This document shows positions 24,158-34,703 of a DNA stretch of 64,000 nt, in pieces; the first letter of the stretch is position 1, and each line of letters opens with the position of its first letter. The DNA is from Pseudovibrio ascidiaceicola (GTDB taxonomy: Bacteria; Pseudomonadota; Alphaproteobacteria; Rhizobiales; Stappiaceae). The translations under genes and the position numbers were made by a program. Where the stretch lies: NCBI RefSeq assembly GCF_900114245.1, contig NZ_FOSK01000007.1:1-64000 (forward strand). The letters run 5' to 3'. A model generated the notes under the pieces. That model was not told where the DNA came from. It saw only the letters and a program-made list of their open reading frames with translations, and did not search any database.

Positions 24158-24973
24158 ATGACTGATAACACGAGCATCGTTTTAGTACTCATTTTGACCA
24201 AGGGGCATGAGTTGGTCGACACAGGAAAGTGCACGCGCATACTGCGACAGGAACGCTGCGTCATTGGACGTGGAAGCAGTGCGGATTGGATTCTACCCGA
24301 TCCTGCAAATCAACTTTCGCGCCGTCATTGTGTCGTTGAATGGAACGACGGGGTCTACCGCGTCGTCGATACCAGCTCTAATGGAACCTTTGTTAATGAT
24401 TGGGACGAACCAATTCCCAATGGTGAGGCCTGTGGCCTTCAAGATGGTGATGTTATCAGAGTCGGAAACTATTACATCAGCGCACAAATGTTGCCAGAAG
24501 ATGCTGATGCACGTCTGAAAGTGGATGATTTTCTTACAGAACCTGAGAACCCAGACCCACTCGCAAATCTTCTTCCTAAAGAACTCGACATGGAGGATGA
24601 CGACTGGGTCGATGACCAGATCGTTACCCCTGAAGACGAACTTTCCGAGGTTCTGAATGACCCACTCGAGTCTCCAGAATCTATTCTCAGAAAGGCTACT
24701 GAAACACTGGACTCCTACCCTGCGAGTGCTGGGAAAGAGCCTATTCCGCCAGTTAGTTATGGATTTGAAGGATACAAGTATTCCAGCTCAGTGCCGTTTG
24801 AGAGTGAAAGCGGTATCTCGAGCGAAGAAGGTGCGAGTGCGTGGGATCACAACCGCACAGAATCCGATGCATTTAAATTGCCCAGAACGCATCACCAGAC
24901 CATTCCTGAGGACTGGGATGTAGCCCCGAAAAAAGACATTCAGAACAAAGCTCGTAAACCAAATGACGATTAG
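24158..24973 (+). CDS. FHA-domain T6SS protein (TagH-like)
   Basis: A 271-aa protein with an N-terminal forkhead-associated domain at about 20-110: GRGS at 37-40, SRRH at 54-57 and NGT at 75-77 are the phosphothreonine-binding marks. The rest is acidic and looks disordered, without the larger C-terminal domain of some TagH proteins. FHA proteins read threonine phosphorylation in T6SS control by PpkA-type kinases. The only kinase-like gene here, at 5873-6619, lacks a glycine-rich loop, and no PppA phosphatase is seen. It overlaps tssJ by 11 bp. Confidence 0.9.
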   Translation: MTDNTSIVLVLILTKGHELVDTGKCTRILRQERCVIGRGSSADWILPDPANQLSRRHCVVEWNDGVYRVVDTSSNGTFVNDWDEPIPNGEACGLQDGDVIRVGNYYISAQMLPEDADARLKVDDFLTEPENPDPLANLLPKELDMEDDDWVDDQIVTPEDELSEVLNDPLESPESILRKATETLDSYPASAGKEPIPPVSYGFEGYKYSSSVPFESESGISSEEGASAWDHNRTESDAFKLPRTHHQTIPEDWDVAPKKDIQNKARKPNDD

Positions 24974-25457
24974 CCACATCAAACGCATTGCGTACATTTT
25001 GCTTTTGAGTATCGGTCTGGCCTCCTGCTCCGCCGAGATGCCGATGCCTGTCATGATCACGACGACAGTCATCGCGGACAAGGAGTTGAACCAGAACGCA
25101 GATGGGATGTCGACGCCTGTTCAGGTGAAGATCTTTTACCTTACATCTGATGCCGAGTTTAAAACTCATGACTTTTTCACTTTGTTTGAAAAAGGAGACC
25201 AGGTTCTCGGCAAAAACCTACTTGCTATGAAGGAAGTTTTCATAGCTCCCGACAAGATCATGAAGGTAGCAGTCAAGGTTGACCCCAGTGTGGCGTTTGT
25301 CGCCGTGCTCGGTGCCTTTCGGAAAGTGGACACAGGAACATGGAGTTCGGTGATTATGGTTCCAAACAATCAACCATCGAGCCTCATTGCGTATTTGAGC
25401 AAGCTTGAAATTACTCTGCAGCCCGACAAGACAGTAAAAGAAGGATGGTTCTATTAA
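24963..25457 (+). CDS. tssJ: T6SS outer-membrane lipoprotein TssJ
   Basis: A 164-aa lipoprotein of the membrane complex. The signal peptide ends in the lipobox LASC with the lipidated cysteine at C22. The mature part has the transthyretin-like pattern of TssJ: TPVQVKIFYLTSDAEF, then LGKNLLAMKEVFIAPDK and a beta-rich end. It should anchor the TssLM core at the outer membrane through the TssM periplasmic end. Its stop overlaps the tssK start by one base. Confidence 0.92.
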   Translation: MTISHIKRIAYILLLSIGLASCSAEMPMPVMITTTVIADKELNQNADGMSTPVQVKIFYLTSDAEFKTHDFFTLFEKGDQVLGKNLLAMKEVFIAPDKIMKVAVKVDPSVAFVAVLGAFRKVDTGTWSSVIMVPNNQPSSLIAYLSKLEITLQPDKTVKEGWFY

Positions 25458-26794
25458 TGACCACTCATAACAAAGTTGTCTGGTCAGAAGGTCTGTTTTT
25501 ACAGCCGCAGCACTTTCAGCAGCATGATCGCTATCTGGAACAGCTGGTCAGTGACACTATCTCAAGCATCCGTCCTCACCCCTGGGGGCATACAGAGCTG
25601 AAGATCAATCAGGAAGCCCTGAAACTGGGCCAGTTTGCACTCAATTTTGCCAGCGGTCTGATGCCGGATGGCACACCTTTCAAGATGCCACAGGAATGTG
25701 ACGCACCTGCGTCTATCCCAGTTCCTGAAAGCGTAAAAAACTCGGTCGTCTATCTTGCACTCCCCATTCGACAACCTGGTGCCTACGAATATGAATATCC
25801 AGGTGTACAGGAAACAGCTGCACGCTATGTGGTCCATGAATCTGAGGCACGAGATGCAATCACTGGCAGTGATGCCAGCGTTCAAATGGAAACTGGTCGG
25901 CTGCGGTTTTCTTTTAAATTCGACTTTGAAGATCTGGAAGGCTGGATCTACTTGCCAATCGCTCGCGTGATTGAAGTACGGGCAGATAAGCAAGTTATTT
26001 TAGATGATGAGTACATCTCCACATGCCTCGCCTCACATTCCTCCTCGGTGCTTTACGGGTACATTCGCGAAATTTGGGGCATGCTGAGCCATCGCGCGGA
26101 CGCACTTGCAGGGCGCGTTTCAAACTCCGGTAGCAAGGGTGTTGCTGAGATTTCGGACTTTCTGCTTTTGCAAACTGTCAATCGCTATGAACCACTCTAC
26201 GCCCACTTTGCACAAACGCCGTCGCTTCACCCTGAGGCGTTGTACCGAATTTCGATCCAGCTGGTCGGTGAACTTGCGACGTTTACGGCAGCAGCCCGGC
26301 GTCCTTCAACGCTTCAGCCTTATCGACACGAAGCACTCACGGAAACATTCGCTCCTGTGATTGCCCATTTGCGGCAGCACCTTTCTGCTGTTCTGGAGCA
26401 GACTGCCGTTCCAATACCATTGGAAGAACGCAAGTACGGCGTTCGTGTTGGCATGCTGCTTGACCGCAGCCTGATCAAGTCAGCTCGGTTTGTGCTTGCT
26501 GTTAGTGCTGACCTGCCATCGGAAGTGATCAATCGACACTTCCCGGGGCAGATTACGATTGGGTCTGTTGAACAGATCCGAGATTTTGTGAATTCCGCTT
26601 TGGCCGGCATCGCAGTGAAGCAACTGCCAGTCGCACCAAGGCAAATCCCGTACCACACGGGCACAGCATATTTTGAACTGGATCCGGCCTCATCACATTG
26701 GGACGAAATCCGCGTTTCTGGCGGATTGGCGATGCATGTCGCGGGTGATTTCCCGAAACTTGTGATGGAACTCTGGGCGATCAGAGAGCAATAA
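25457..26794 (+). CDS. tssK: T6SS baseplate-membrane connector TssK
   Basis: A 445-aa protein (VasE/ImpJ) that links the baseplate to the TssJLM complex. It starts at ATG 25457 in the TAATG overlap with tssJ. The N-terminus VVWSEGLFLQPQHFQQHDRY is diagnostic, as are YEPLYAHFAQTPSLHPEALY and the C-terminal LPVAPRQIPYHTGTAYFEL. The length is normal and all three TssK domains are expected. Confidence 0.96.
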   Translation: MTTHNKVVWSEGLFLQPQHFQQHDRYLEQLVSDTISSIRPHPWGHTELKINQEALKLGQFALNFASGLMPDGTPFKMPQECDAPASIPVPESVKNSVVYLALPIRQPGAYEYEYPGVQETAARYVVHESEARDAITGSDASVQMETGRLRFSFKFDFEDLEGWIYLPIARVIEVRADKQVILDDEYISTCLASHSSSVLYGYIREIWGMLSHRADALAGRVSNSGSKGVAEISDFLLLQTVNRYEPLYAHFAQTPSLHPEALYRISIQLVGELATFTAAARRPSTLQPYRHEALTETFAPVIAHLRQHLSAVLEQTAVPIPLEERKYGVRVGMLLDRSLIKSARFVLAVSADLPSEVINRHFPGQITIGSVEQIRDFVNSALAGIAVKQLPVAPRQIPYHTGTAYFELDPASSHWDEIRVSGGLAMHVAGDFPKLVMELWAIREQ

Positions 26795-26822
26795 GCGGCT
26801 AACGGACTGAGGAGTTGAGATT

Positions 26823-28241
26823 ATGGCAAAGAAAGACTTCACTGCCCTTTCGGTGGATTCAGTCGACACTGTCATCTCGACTGATGCGCCCAATCCTGAT
26901 CATCCTGATAGCGGTAGCACCAACCTTCCGGCACAAACGCCTGCAGGCTATTGGTTCCTTGGCGCTGATGATATTCAATTCGTCCCACTTGGGAATAATC
27001 CTCTTATAAAGGCAGCCTCCAGTTTGTTGGCCTTAGCTGCCCGCTTGCGAAATCACGCTCAGCACCGTGATGTAAACGCCCTGCGCTCTCATGTTATTTC
27101 CGAAATTCGAGCATTCGAACACAACGCTATGCTGAACGGTCTTTCTTCTAAGACCATTCGCATCGCCAGATATGTGGTCTGTGCAACCCTTGATGATATC
27201 ATTCTCAATACTCCGTGGGGCAGTCGCAGTATTTGGGCAACGCAAAGCCTTGTCAGCAACTTCCACAAAGACGTGTCCGGTGGCGATCGTTTTTATGATC
27301 TATTGAGGAAGACGCAGGCCAACCCAAGTCGTGACAAAGATCTTCTGGAATTACTGTATCTTTGTATTTCTTTAGGATTTGAAGGCCGCTTGCGGATCAT
27401 GCCGCAAGGCACCAATACGATGTCACGTCTTCGTTATGGCATATCGCGCCTCATTCGCTCGTTGCGAGGAGATCAGGAAACCGACCTTTCTCCTCACTGG
27501 AGAGGTGTTGAAGATGCGTACCGGCCTTTAAAATGGTCTATTCCGGTTTGGGGCATCTTCTTTGGCGCAGCTCTCCTCGCTTTGCTGATTTATGCTGTGC
27601 TCGCGCTTTGGCTAGGCGAGAAGAGTGAGCGCATTGCGTTCCAGTATGAATCTTTAGTCAACACAAGCCCAATCGACCTGACGCACCAACCTGCACCACC
27701 ACGGGCAGCTCTACCGAACTTGCCACAACAACAGGCAACACCCGGCACTCCTTCCTCACCTCAAGTCGTTCGTAACAGCACGTTGCCCGCTTTTTTGCAA
27801 GTTAGCAGGTTCCTTGCGCCTGAGATCCGGCAGGGTCTTGTCGTCGTGATGGATGTGCAAGGCAACGTGGTTATACGCCTGACAGGCTCTGGCATGTTCG
27901 CTACTGCAAGAGATACGCTCACTGCCCGCTTTATCCCAGTCGTCAATCGTGTCGCTGAAGCGGTGAACACGCAGCCCGGCACAATCAACGTGGTTGGTTT
28001 TTCAGACAATATTCCAATTCGAAATGCCCGTTATCCGAACAACGTTGCTCTTTCCAAGGCACGTGCCCAAACAGTTGCAGACCTCATCAAGGTCAGACTG
28101 ACCGACAAGACCCGCGTCAAAGCCATCGGCAGAGGATCTGCTGATCCGATTGCGACCAATGCAACAGCTGAAGGGCGTGCTCAGAACAGACGCATTGATA
28201 TTACGCTTGTTCCGCCTCCTGGCCAGGGAGGCCAGCAATGA
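26823..28241 (+). CDS. tssL: T6SS membrane protein TssL with OmpA-type peptidoglycan-binding domain
   Basis: A 472-aa inner-membrane protein. Residues about 55-225 form the cytoplasmic DotU/IcmH domain (ARYVVCATLDDIILNTPWG). A single membrane helix lies at about 240-264, then a Pro-rich linker, then an OmpA/MotB-like periplasmic domain at about 335-465 with NVVGFSDNIPIRN and NNVALSKARAQTVADLI. The fused OmpA domain lets this TssL hold peptidoglycan directly, so no separate TagL is needed. It overlaps tssM by 4 bp. Confidence 0.95.
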   Translation: MAKKDFTALSVDSVDTVISTDAPNPDHPDSGSTNLPAQTPAGYWFLGADDIQFVPLGNNPLIKAASSLLALAARLRNHAQHRDVNALRSHVISEIRAFEHNAMLNGLSSKTIRIARYVVCATLDDIILNTPWGSRSIWATQSLVSNFHKDVSGGDRFYDLLRKTQANPSRDKDLLELLYLCISLGFEGRLRIMPQGTNTMSRLRYGISRLIRSLRGDQETDLSPHWRGVEDAYRPLKWSIPVWGIFFGAALLALLIYAVLALWLGEKSERIAFQYESLVNTSPIDLTHQPAPPRAALPNLPQQQATPGTPSSPQVVRNSTLPAFLQVSRFLAPEIRQGLVVVMDVQGNVVIRLTGSGMFATARDTLTARFIPVVNRVAEAVNTQPGTINVVGFSDNIPIRNARYPNNVALSKARAQTVADLIKVRLTDKTRVKAIGRGSADPIATNATAEGRAQNRRIDITLVPPPGQGGQQ

Positions 28242-31200
28242 AGAAACTCAAACGCTTTTTCCCCTTTTGGTTTGTTACGCTCCTCATCACACTAATCTTG
28301 TGTGCGGTCATCTGGATTTATGGCCCAAGTCTATCGATCTTCGGCGCAAAACCTTTTGCGATGGCTGTCGTTCGTATGTTGATCGTCATGGGTCTTTTGA
28401 TGATCTGGGCAGCGATCAATATTGCACGCCTTTCCCGGCGAGCAAGAGAAGCAGAAGCAAAGAACGAAGAAGAAGAGGAAGAAGAAGAGCCTGAAGTCGA
28501 TCCTGATGAGTTGGCAAAGAATGAAGCAGCGCTGGTCTCTGGCAAGGTTGAGAAGAGCCTAAACATTCTCAAAACTGCGAGTGTCGACGGTAAACTTGGC
28601 CGTAAGGTGATTTATCAACTGCCCTGGTATTTGATGATTGGGCCAGAGGAATCTGGCAAGACCACGGCTCTTTTACGTTCTGGAATGAAATTTCCACTGG
28701 CTCACAAGCTAGGCCAGAAAGTGGATGCAGCAACGATTGAGCCCACTGCAGAATGCGAATACTGGTTCAGCAACAACGCGATCATCGTTGACAGCGCTGG
28801 CCGTTATACCATGCAGGACCAAGATGAGGTCATTGATGCTTCTGGCTGGAGCACACTGCTTTCATTGATTAAGAAAAACCGACGCCGTCAGCCACTTAAC
28901 GGCATGATCATTGCGATCAATCTTGCAAAGCTTGCAACGATGCGGTCGGATCAGCGTTTGGATATGGCCCGAACGGTCAAACAACGCTTCAAAGAAGCTG
29001 AGAAGCAACTGGGTTTGCGTTTCCCAATCTATGTCATGTTCACCAAGCTGGATTTGATTGCCGGTTTTGCGGACTATTTCCAAATCCTTGGCCGAGATGA
29101 ACGGCACCAAGCTTGGGGCATGACCTTCCCTATTGATGACGGCAAATCCTCAGAGAATGCGATCAGTCATTTCGATGAAGAATATGAGCTGCTCATGGAG
29201 CAGCTCAACTCGCGCGTCTACGACTACCTGAACAAAGAAACCGACATTCAGCACCGAAGTCTGATCTTCAGCTTCCCTCAGCAAATGGCCTCATTGCAAA
29301 CCGTGCTGAACGATTTCCTAACAGAGATGTTCCGCCCCAATCGTTACGAGGACCGTAGCTTTCTACGCGGGGTATACTTCACCTCTGCGACCCAGGAAGG
29401 CCAGCCTGTTGATTTGCTCGCAGGCTCGATTGCACATGCCTATGGAATTGGCCGACAGGCTCTTCCCTCTGCTCCCTATGAGAAACATGCTTATTTCCTT
29501 GAGCGTTTGTTCTTTGACCTAATTTTTGGCGAAGGCAATCTTGCGGGTGAAAGCAAGCAAGTGATGCGCAAACAGAAAATCCGCAAGCGTCTTTCGTTTG
29601 CGGCTTGTGTAGTCGTCCTTGCATTTCTGACAACAGTTTGGGTCATCAGTTATGAGATGAACCAGGAAAATATCATTAATCGAGCTCAAGCTGACCTGAA
29701 AGAATACCCCAAATTTGCGGATCGAATTGACGCTGTCCGTGTCAATGACGCAAACTATCTATCCGTGTTGCCGTTGCTGAACTACCTTCGAGACCTACCG
29801 GGAGGTTTTGCAGATCAGCAGCAGAAACCGCCTCAAAATGAACGTTGGGGTCTTAATCAGATCCCGAATGTTTCAGAGGATGCGGATGCACTTTATCACA
29901 ACGGTCTGGAGCGCTATTTGCGACCGCGTATGATGCTTCGCCTTGAGCAGCAAATGGTTGCAAACATTGATAATCCAGAATTCCTGTTTGAAGCCTTGCG
30001 GATTTATCTGGAACTGGCAGACAAAGGTCCGCTGGAACCAGAAGTTATTCAGCGTTGGGAAGAAACTGATTGGCAGTCCCTTTACAGTGACCCTCGCCAA
30101 GTGACAGAGCGCGACCAACTCTCAAATCATCTTACAGCATTGCTGGCTCAGCCCTTTAAGGTGCGAATTGATGTGAATACAGAGTTGGTTAGTCAGGTTC
30201 GAGAGATTCTGAATGCAACTCCAATCGCGGAGCTGGCCTATTCCTTCATCAAAGCCGGGCAAGCCGCTCAAAGCCTGCCGGAGTGGCGTCCTGACGAAGC
30301 TGCTGGGTCTGCTGCAACACGCGTTTTCACACGATCCTCCGGCAAACCTTTGAGCGAAGGTATTCCTGGCCTTTACACTTATGAAGGCTTCCGTGGTGTG
30401 TTTCTTCCTCAGTTGGTTGATAGTATCCAGAGCTTCGTTCGAGAAAGCTGGGTGCTGGGTCCTAATGGCCAGTTGGAAAACAAGGAAGAAACCGTCACAC
30501 GCATCGAGCGTGGTGTTCTGGGGCTTTATCTGGATGATTACGCCCGCATGTGGGATGCGATGCTGGCTGACCTGCGCATAGTTAAGTTCACAAGCCTGTC
30601 GCAGGCGACAGACGTCATTAACACGGCTTCCGGTCCAAACTCACCTATCCGCAATCTTCTCGTCTCAGTGGCTGAGCAAACACAGCTTACACGGACTGAA
30701 GCTCCATCCAGTGCCACAGGTGTTGCCCAAAACGTTGCAGGCGGTGCAGCTCGTATTGCACAGGAAGAAGCCCGCGCGACAACCAATCTGAGACAGCAGC
30801 AGCTTGTTGAAGTGCTTGGTGAAGCTGTTCCAACGAGTGAAGGTGGCCCTAAACCGGTTCCACCGGGCACTTCTGTTCAGGCGCGCTTTGAGCCTCTTGA
30901 CAGTTTCACGTTAGGATCAGGCAGCGGTACCACTCCGCTTGACGCATTACTGATGAAGGTCACTGACCTTTACCGCGAACTCAATCGGATATTACTGGCT
31001 AACAACACTCAGCAAGATGCATTGAGTTACATTCTTGGTGGCGGAAGTGACGCGGTTAAAACACTGAAGGATGAAGCGCCTAACGTTCCAATGCCGTTGC
31101 AAAGCTGGATATTAGAAATGCTTCAATTCTCCTCTCAAGTTACCGTAAACGACGCTCAAAAAGCCATCAATGCGGCCTGGGATTCTGAGGTTTTACCTTT

Positions 31201-31867
31201 GTGCAGCAACGCACTTTCTGGCCGCTATCCGATGGTAAATGGCCAGCAAGCATCGGTGATGCTGGACGACTTTTCGACCCTGTTTAAACCGGGCGGCAAG
31301 ATTGAAGCGTTTTTCAATACCAACATCAAATCATTCGTCGATACCTCCTCTACACCCTGGAAATGGAGAGAGAGCGATAACGCCAAAATTGGTGTCTCAA
31401 AAGACAGCCTTCAAGTCTTCGAAAAAGCTAACGATATTCGCAACGCATATTTCGCAAATGGGGGGGATAAACCATCTGTTGCATTTACGATGACACCCTT
31501 GGATCTGGACGTCGGATCAACCAGAGTTGCGCTCACCGTGGATGGGACAACAGTGAGCTATGCGCATGGTCCAACACGCCCGATCGAGTTGAATTGGCCT
31601 GGCGAAGGTGTACCAGCTGCAAGTCTCGCATTTTTTCCTGCGATTGCCGGAGAACCTAACTCCATCAATCTCAGCGGACCATGGTCTCTCTTTCGTTTAT
31701 TGGAAAAGGCAAGCGTGACAAAAACTGAGCTACCCGATCAATACAAGGTGAGATTTACGCTTGGAAATCGGTTTGCCACATTCAACCTCATGGCCAACAG
31801 CGTGAATAATCCATTCTCAGCCAGGCTGCTTCAGAATTTCACCTGTCCTAAGGAGCTCGATACCTAA
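28238..31867 (+). CDS. tssM: T6SS membrane-complex protein TssM (IcmF)
   Basis: A 1209-aa inner-membrane protein. Two helices near the N-terminus (about 8-28 and 40-62) flank an acidic loop. The cytoplasmic domain has a Walker A motif GPEESGKTT at 135-143, so it is of the NTP-binding IcmF class, and a third helix lies at about 450-470. The long periplasmic part shows IcmF-type segments and a C-terminal beta domain that should meet TssJ. It closes the core T6SS gene set; the three giant helical genes follow after about 50 bp. Confidence 0.96.
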   Translation: MKKLKRFFPFWFVTLLITLILCAVIWIYGPSLSIFGAKPFAMAVVRMLIVMGLLMIWAAINIARLSRRAREAEAKNEEEEEEEEPEVDPDELAKNEAALVSGKVEKSLNILKTASVDGKLGRKVIYQLPWYLMIGPEESGKTTALLRSGMKFPLAHKLGQKVDAATIEPTAECEYWFSNNAIIVDSAGRYTMQDQDEVIDASGWSTLLSLIKKNRRRQPLNGMIIAINLAKLATMRSDQRLDMARTVKQRFKEAEKQLGLRFPIYVMFTKLDLIAGFADYFQILGRDERHQAWGMTFPIDDGKSSENAISHFDEEYELLMEQLNSRVYDYLNKETDIQHRSLIFSFPQQMASLQTVLNDFLTEMFRPNRYEDRSFLRGVYFTSATQEGQPVDLLAGSIAHAYGIGRQALPSAPYEKHAYFLERLFFDLIFGEGNLAGESKQVMRKQKIRKRLSFAACVVVLAFLTTVWVISYEMNQENIINRAQADLKEYPKFADRIDAVRVNDANYLSVLPLLNYLRDLPGGFADQQQKPPQNERWGLNQIPNVSEDADALYHNGLERYLRPRMMLRLEQQMVANIDNPEFLFEALRIYLELADKGPLEPEVIQRWEETDWQSLYSDPRQVTERDQLSNHLTALLAQPFKVRIDVNTELVSQVREILNATPIAELAYSFIKAGQAAQSLPEWRPDEAAGSAATRVFTRSSGKPLSEGIPGLYTYEGFRGVFLPQLVDSIQSFVRESWVLGPNGQLENKEETVTRIERGVLGLYLDDYARMWDAMLADLRIVKFTSLSQATDVINTASGPNSPIRNLLVSVAEQTQLTRTEAPSSATGVAQNVAGGAARIAQEEARATTNLRQQQLVEVLGEAVPTSEGGPKPVPPGTSVQARFEPLDSFTLGSGSGTTPLDALLMKVTDLYRELNRILLANNTQQDALSYILGGGSDAVKTLKDEAPNVPMPLQSWILEMLQFSSQVTVNDAQKAINAAWDSEVLPLCSNALSGRYPMVNGQQASVMLDDFSTLFKPGGKIEAFFNTNIKSFVDTSSTPWKWRESDNAKIGVSKDSLQVFEKANDIRNAYFANGGDKPSVAFTMTPLDLDVGSTRVALTVDGTTVSYAHGPTRPIELNWPGEGVPAASLAFFPAIAGEPNSINLSGPWSLFRLLEKASVTKTELPDQYKVRFTLGNRFATFNLMANSVNNPFSARLLQNFTCPKELDT

Positions 31868-31917
31868 AATACAGGTTTAGTGGTTCTCGATAATAATAAA
31901 ACCAATTGGAGCCTCGA

Positions 31918-34656
31918 ATGTCTGACGATCAACTCACACCCCAACAACTTGAATGGGTGAAATCAGTTTATAAAGCACTCGGCTGGGCCTTTAAGGAACA
32001 GGATGAGGCTGAGCGTGAGACAGCCGCAGCAATCAAAGAAAAAGAAGAGAAAGAGATTGCACAGGCAACAGCTAAAACAAAAGCTGAAGACGATAAAAAG
32101 GTCGGAGCGGCTGTTACAGAAGCAACTGCTGAGCGCATAAAAGCAGAGAGCGATGAAAAGCTCAAAGACGTCACAGCCCAACTCTCTGAGTTGAAAGCGG
32201 ACGTTAAAGATCACTTTGTTCATGAGAACGAGGACACTGATGCTGACGCTCTGGCAGCGCTTGCAAGCCAGAGCAAGCAGCTTTTAGAACGCCTTAATTC
32301 TGTTTATGGGCATAAGAAAGATTTTGAAAATTATCCAAGCGAAGCGATCGCTTTTGACAAAAGCTATGAGAACGCAAAAGCGCTCATACAAACCGCCGCT
32401 TTGGAAATCAAAACCAAAGACACTGATGGTGCTCACAACAGCCTGTTGGATGCTGAATCAACCATTGATGATATGCAGACACTTTGGCAAGGCGTAGTCG
32501 CAGCAGCCAAAAATAAACCTGCAGAACCTCCTGTCCCAGCTGAGTTAAAGCAACACGTCATGGACGTTGGTCAGGGTATCAAAGCAATGACCGCCATTGG
32601 TTTTTCAGGCCCTGCAACGCGTCTTGGAAAGAGCTTGAAAGACGTTAGAAAAGCCCAAGTACCGAAAGACGACCCTGCCTGGGAAATTCTGCTTTATGAG
32701 AACGAGATGGCAGTGGCGGCGGTTGGAGAATTTGGTCGGCTTAAGACCCATATTCAAAAACTAGCTACCAGCTTGCGCAATTCTGGTGTCACGGATGCCG
32801 CAGGCGAAGTTGAAACTGATCTAGACAACTACATGTCAGACGCCTCTAGGACAGTCCCGACTATTCGCAGTCTGCTTAGCCAACTCAAGGCCTCTGCATC
32901 TCATAAGAACAGCTTGAGAAAAGAAGAAAAATGGGACACAGCGAAGCTTGGTGAGCGTACGGAGCACTTCCGTAACGATTTGAAGAAATTGGTTCTTTAC
33001 GACAAGCAAGGCAATCTGGTCACCAAGCCTGATGAACGCCGCGCGATTAAACGCGCTGGTGATGTTGAAGGCTTGAATCAAGACGTTATGATCCAAATTC
33101 CGCGTCGCCCAAAAGATGCGAAGGAAATTCCACGTAAGACCATCGACAGCCTTCTTCAATCCTTTGACTTTCTTGATGAGTTGAAAGCCTCTGGTGTGAC
33201 TGGGGTTGAAGATATCGCGGTTCAAGAACTTCTGAAAGCAGAAGCAATCCTCTCCGGCATTCAAAAGGATCCTGGTGCTTATAAGAAGCTGACCAAGAAC
33301 CTTGATAAGCTAAGAGAAAAAATCGACAAGATTTCCAAAGGCAAGGAAGGCGCTTACTACATAGAAGAGCGCTTACGCCTCAGGGATGATATCGACGAAT
33401 TAGAAGATGAAGCGCTTTCTATCAACATCGAGAAAGCGCTGGCTTCGTGCACTGAGATGGAAGCAAAGCAATTGCATCCACTTGAAGAAGGCGTGCGCAA
33501 AGCTGTCAAGAACCGCGAGTTGTTCGATACCAAAGTTAAGATCATCGAGAACCAGTTTACAGAGATCCCTAAACTGCTCTCGCAAATGGGTAAGGCAGAC
33601 CCAAGTCTCGCTAAGATGATCGGCTCCTTGTTCGCACCTGATGAAATCAAACAGTATCATGGCGATCTGGACGTTTTCTTCGACCAGGCAAAAGATCTTG
33701 CTTACAACGCGACAACAAACGACGAACTGGCTCATTCGCTTGATCTAGCGAACCGGCTGATCTTCCGTGTTGATCGCTTCGTCCTTGAGCTGGAAGGCCA
33801 GCTCAGCCATCTTCACAAACTTGCTGAGATGGAAAAGAAGGGTGAGAAAATCACCGATGCTGATCGCTTCAGTAAAGAAGAATTGAAATACTTCAAAAAG
33901 CTGGAGGATGATTACAAGAAGGGTGTTGCTCGACAGAAGGACCAGAAGGAAGCCAAGAACGCTTTCCTCACCAAGTCCGGCCCGCTTAAAGATGAGCTGG
34001 ATATGATGACGTCGAAAGACATCTCAATCAAGCGTATCCTTGCTTACTACAAGGGCGTTGATCGTGTTGACCCTAGCAAGTTCGATACATCTCGCCTGAA
34101 AGAGCTCCGCATGGAGATCGCCGAGCTGGAAGAACAGTCTGACGCCTCTCATTCGCACAAAGAGAACCTTGCAAAACTGAAAGAACTGGAAGGTGCTCTG
34201 GATGCAATGCGCGGTGAGATCACAGGTTTCCGTGAAGACATTGCAAAAGACATTTCCAAGTTCTCCGATAACTGCTTAGAGCGCCTGACCAAAGCTAAGA
34301 AGTACATCGACAGCTCTTTTGTCAATGCAGTGAAAGACAAGCAGGACACAGGCGAAGAAGCAGTGGATGTTGCTGCTTTGCGCAAGTTCTCATCGAGTAT
34401 TTCCCAACCGCTCGCCTTGGCAGAGTTGCCTAAGGAAGTTGGGATTATTGCTGACAAGTCAAAAGACCTGAAAGAACGCAAGAAAGCCCGCGAAAATGCA
34501 TTGAGGCAAGTGCGGCCACTGATTGCGCAGCTCGACAACAGTCAGGCGATTCAGCTGTACATGCGGCACCCCTTCAGTGATTTGCCGAATGACCTGAATA
34601 TTCTGCGTCCCGAGCTTGTTCAGCTGGAAGTAAAGCTACTTTCGCTCGGCGGCTAA
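31918..34656 (+). CDS. Giant coiled-coil protein, LTxxQxxW N-terminal motif (giant A)
   Basis: A 912-aa, highly charged, almost all-helical protein I do not recognise. The start is ATG 31918 with GGAG upstream; an earlier in-frame ATG at 31906 precedes that site. The N-terminal motif LTPQQLEWV at 6-14 matches those of the next two genes. A Lys/Glu/Ala coiled coil follows (about 25-100), and several more coiled-coil segments extend to the end. There is no signal peptide or transmembrane helix. Immediate placement after tssM and the shared motif suggest a T6SS-delivered or T6SS-associated protein; no toxin active site is visible. Confidence 0.85.
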   Translation: MSDDQLTPQQLEWVKSVYKALGWAFKEQDEAERETAAAIKEKEEKEIAQATAKTKAEDDKKVGAAVTEATAERIKAESDEKLKDVTAQLSELKADVKDHFVHENEDTDADALAALASQSKQLLERLNSVYGHKKDFENYPSEAIAFDKSYENAKALIQTAALEIKTKDTDGAHNSLLDAESTIDDMQTLWQGVVAAAKNKPAEPPVPAELKQHVMDVGQGIKAMTAIGFSGPATRLGKSLKDVRKAQVPKDDPAWEILLYENEMAVAAVGEFGRLKTHIQKLATSLRNSGVTDAAGEVETDLDNYMSDASRTVPTIRSLLSQLKASASHKNSLRKEEKWDTAKLGERTEHFRNDLKKLVLYDKQGNLVTKPDERRAIKRAGDVEGLNQDVMIQIPRRPKDAKEIPRKTIDSLLQSFDFLDELKASGVTGVEDIAVQELLKAEAILSGIQKDPGAYKKLTKNLDKLREKIDKISKGKEGAYYIEERLRLRDDIDELEDEALSINIEKALASCTEMEAKQLHPLEEGVRKAVKNRELFDTKVKIIENQFTEIPKLLSQMGKADPSLAKMIGSLFAPDEIKQYHGDLDVFFDQAKDLAYNATTNDELAHSLDLANRLIFRVDRFVLELEGQLSHLHKLAEMEKKGEKITDADRFSKEELKYFKKLEDDYKKGVARQKDQKEAKNAFLTKSGPLKDELDMMTSKDISIKRILAYYKGVDRVDPSKFDTSRLKELRMEIAELEEQSDASHSHKENLAKLKELEGALDAMRGEITGFREDIAKDISKFSDNCLERLTKAKKYIDSSFVNAVKDKQDTGEEAVDVAALRKFSSSISQPLALAELPKEVGIIADKSKDLKERKKARENALRQVRPLIAQLDNSQAIQLYMRHPFSDLPNDLNILRPELVQLEVKLLSLGG

Positions 34657-34703
34657 GATGACAAACAAGAAGGATCGAAAACGATCCCATACTGGAGTTT
34701 CTC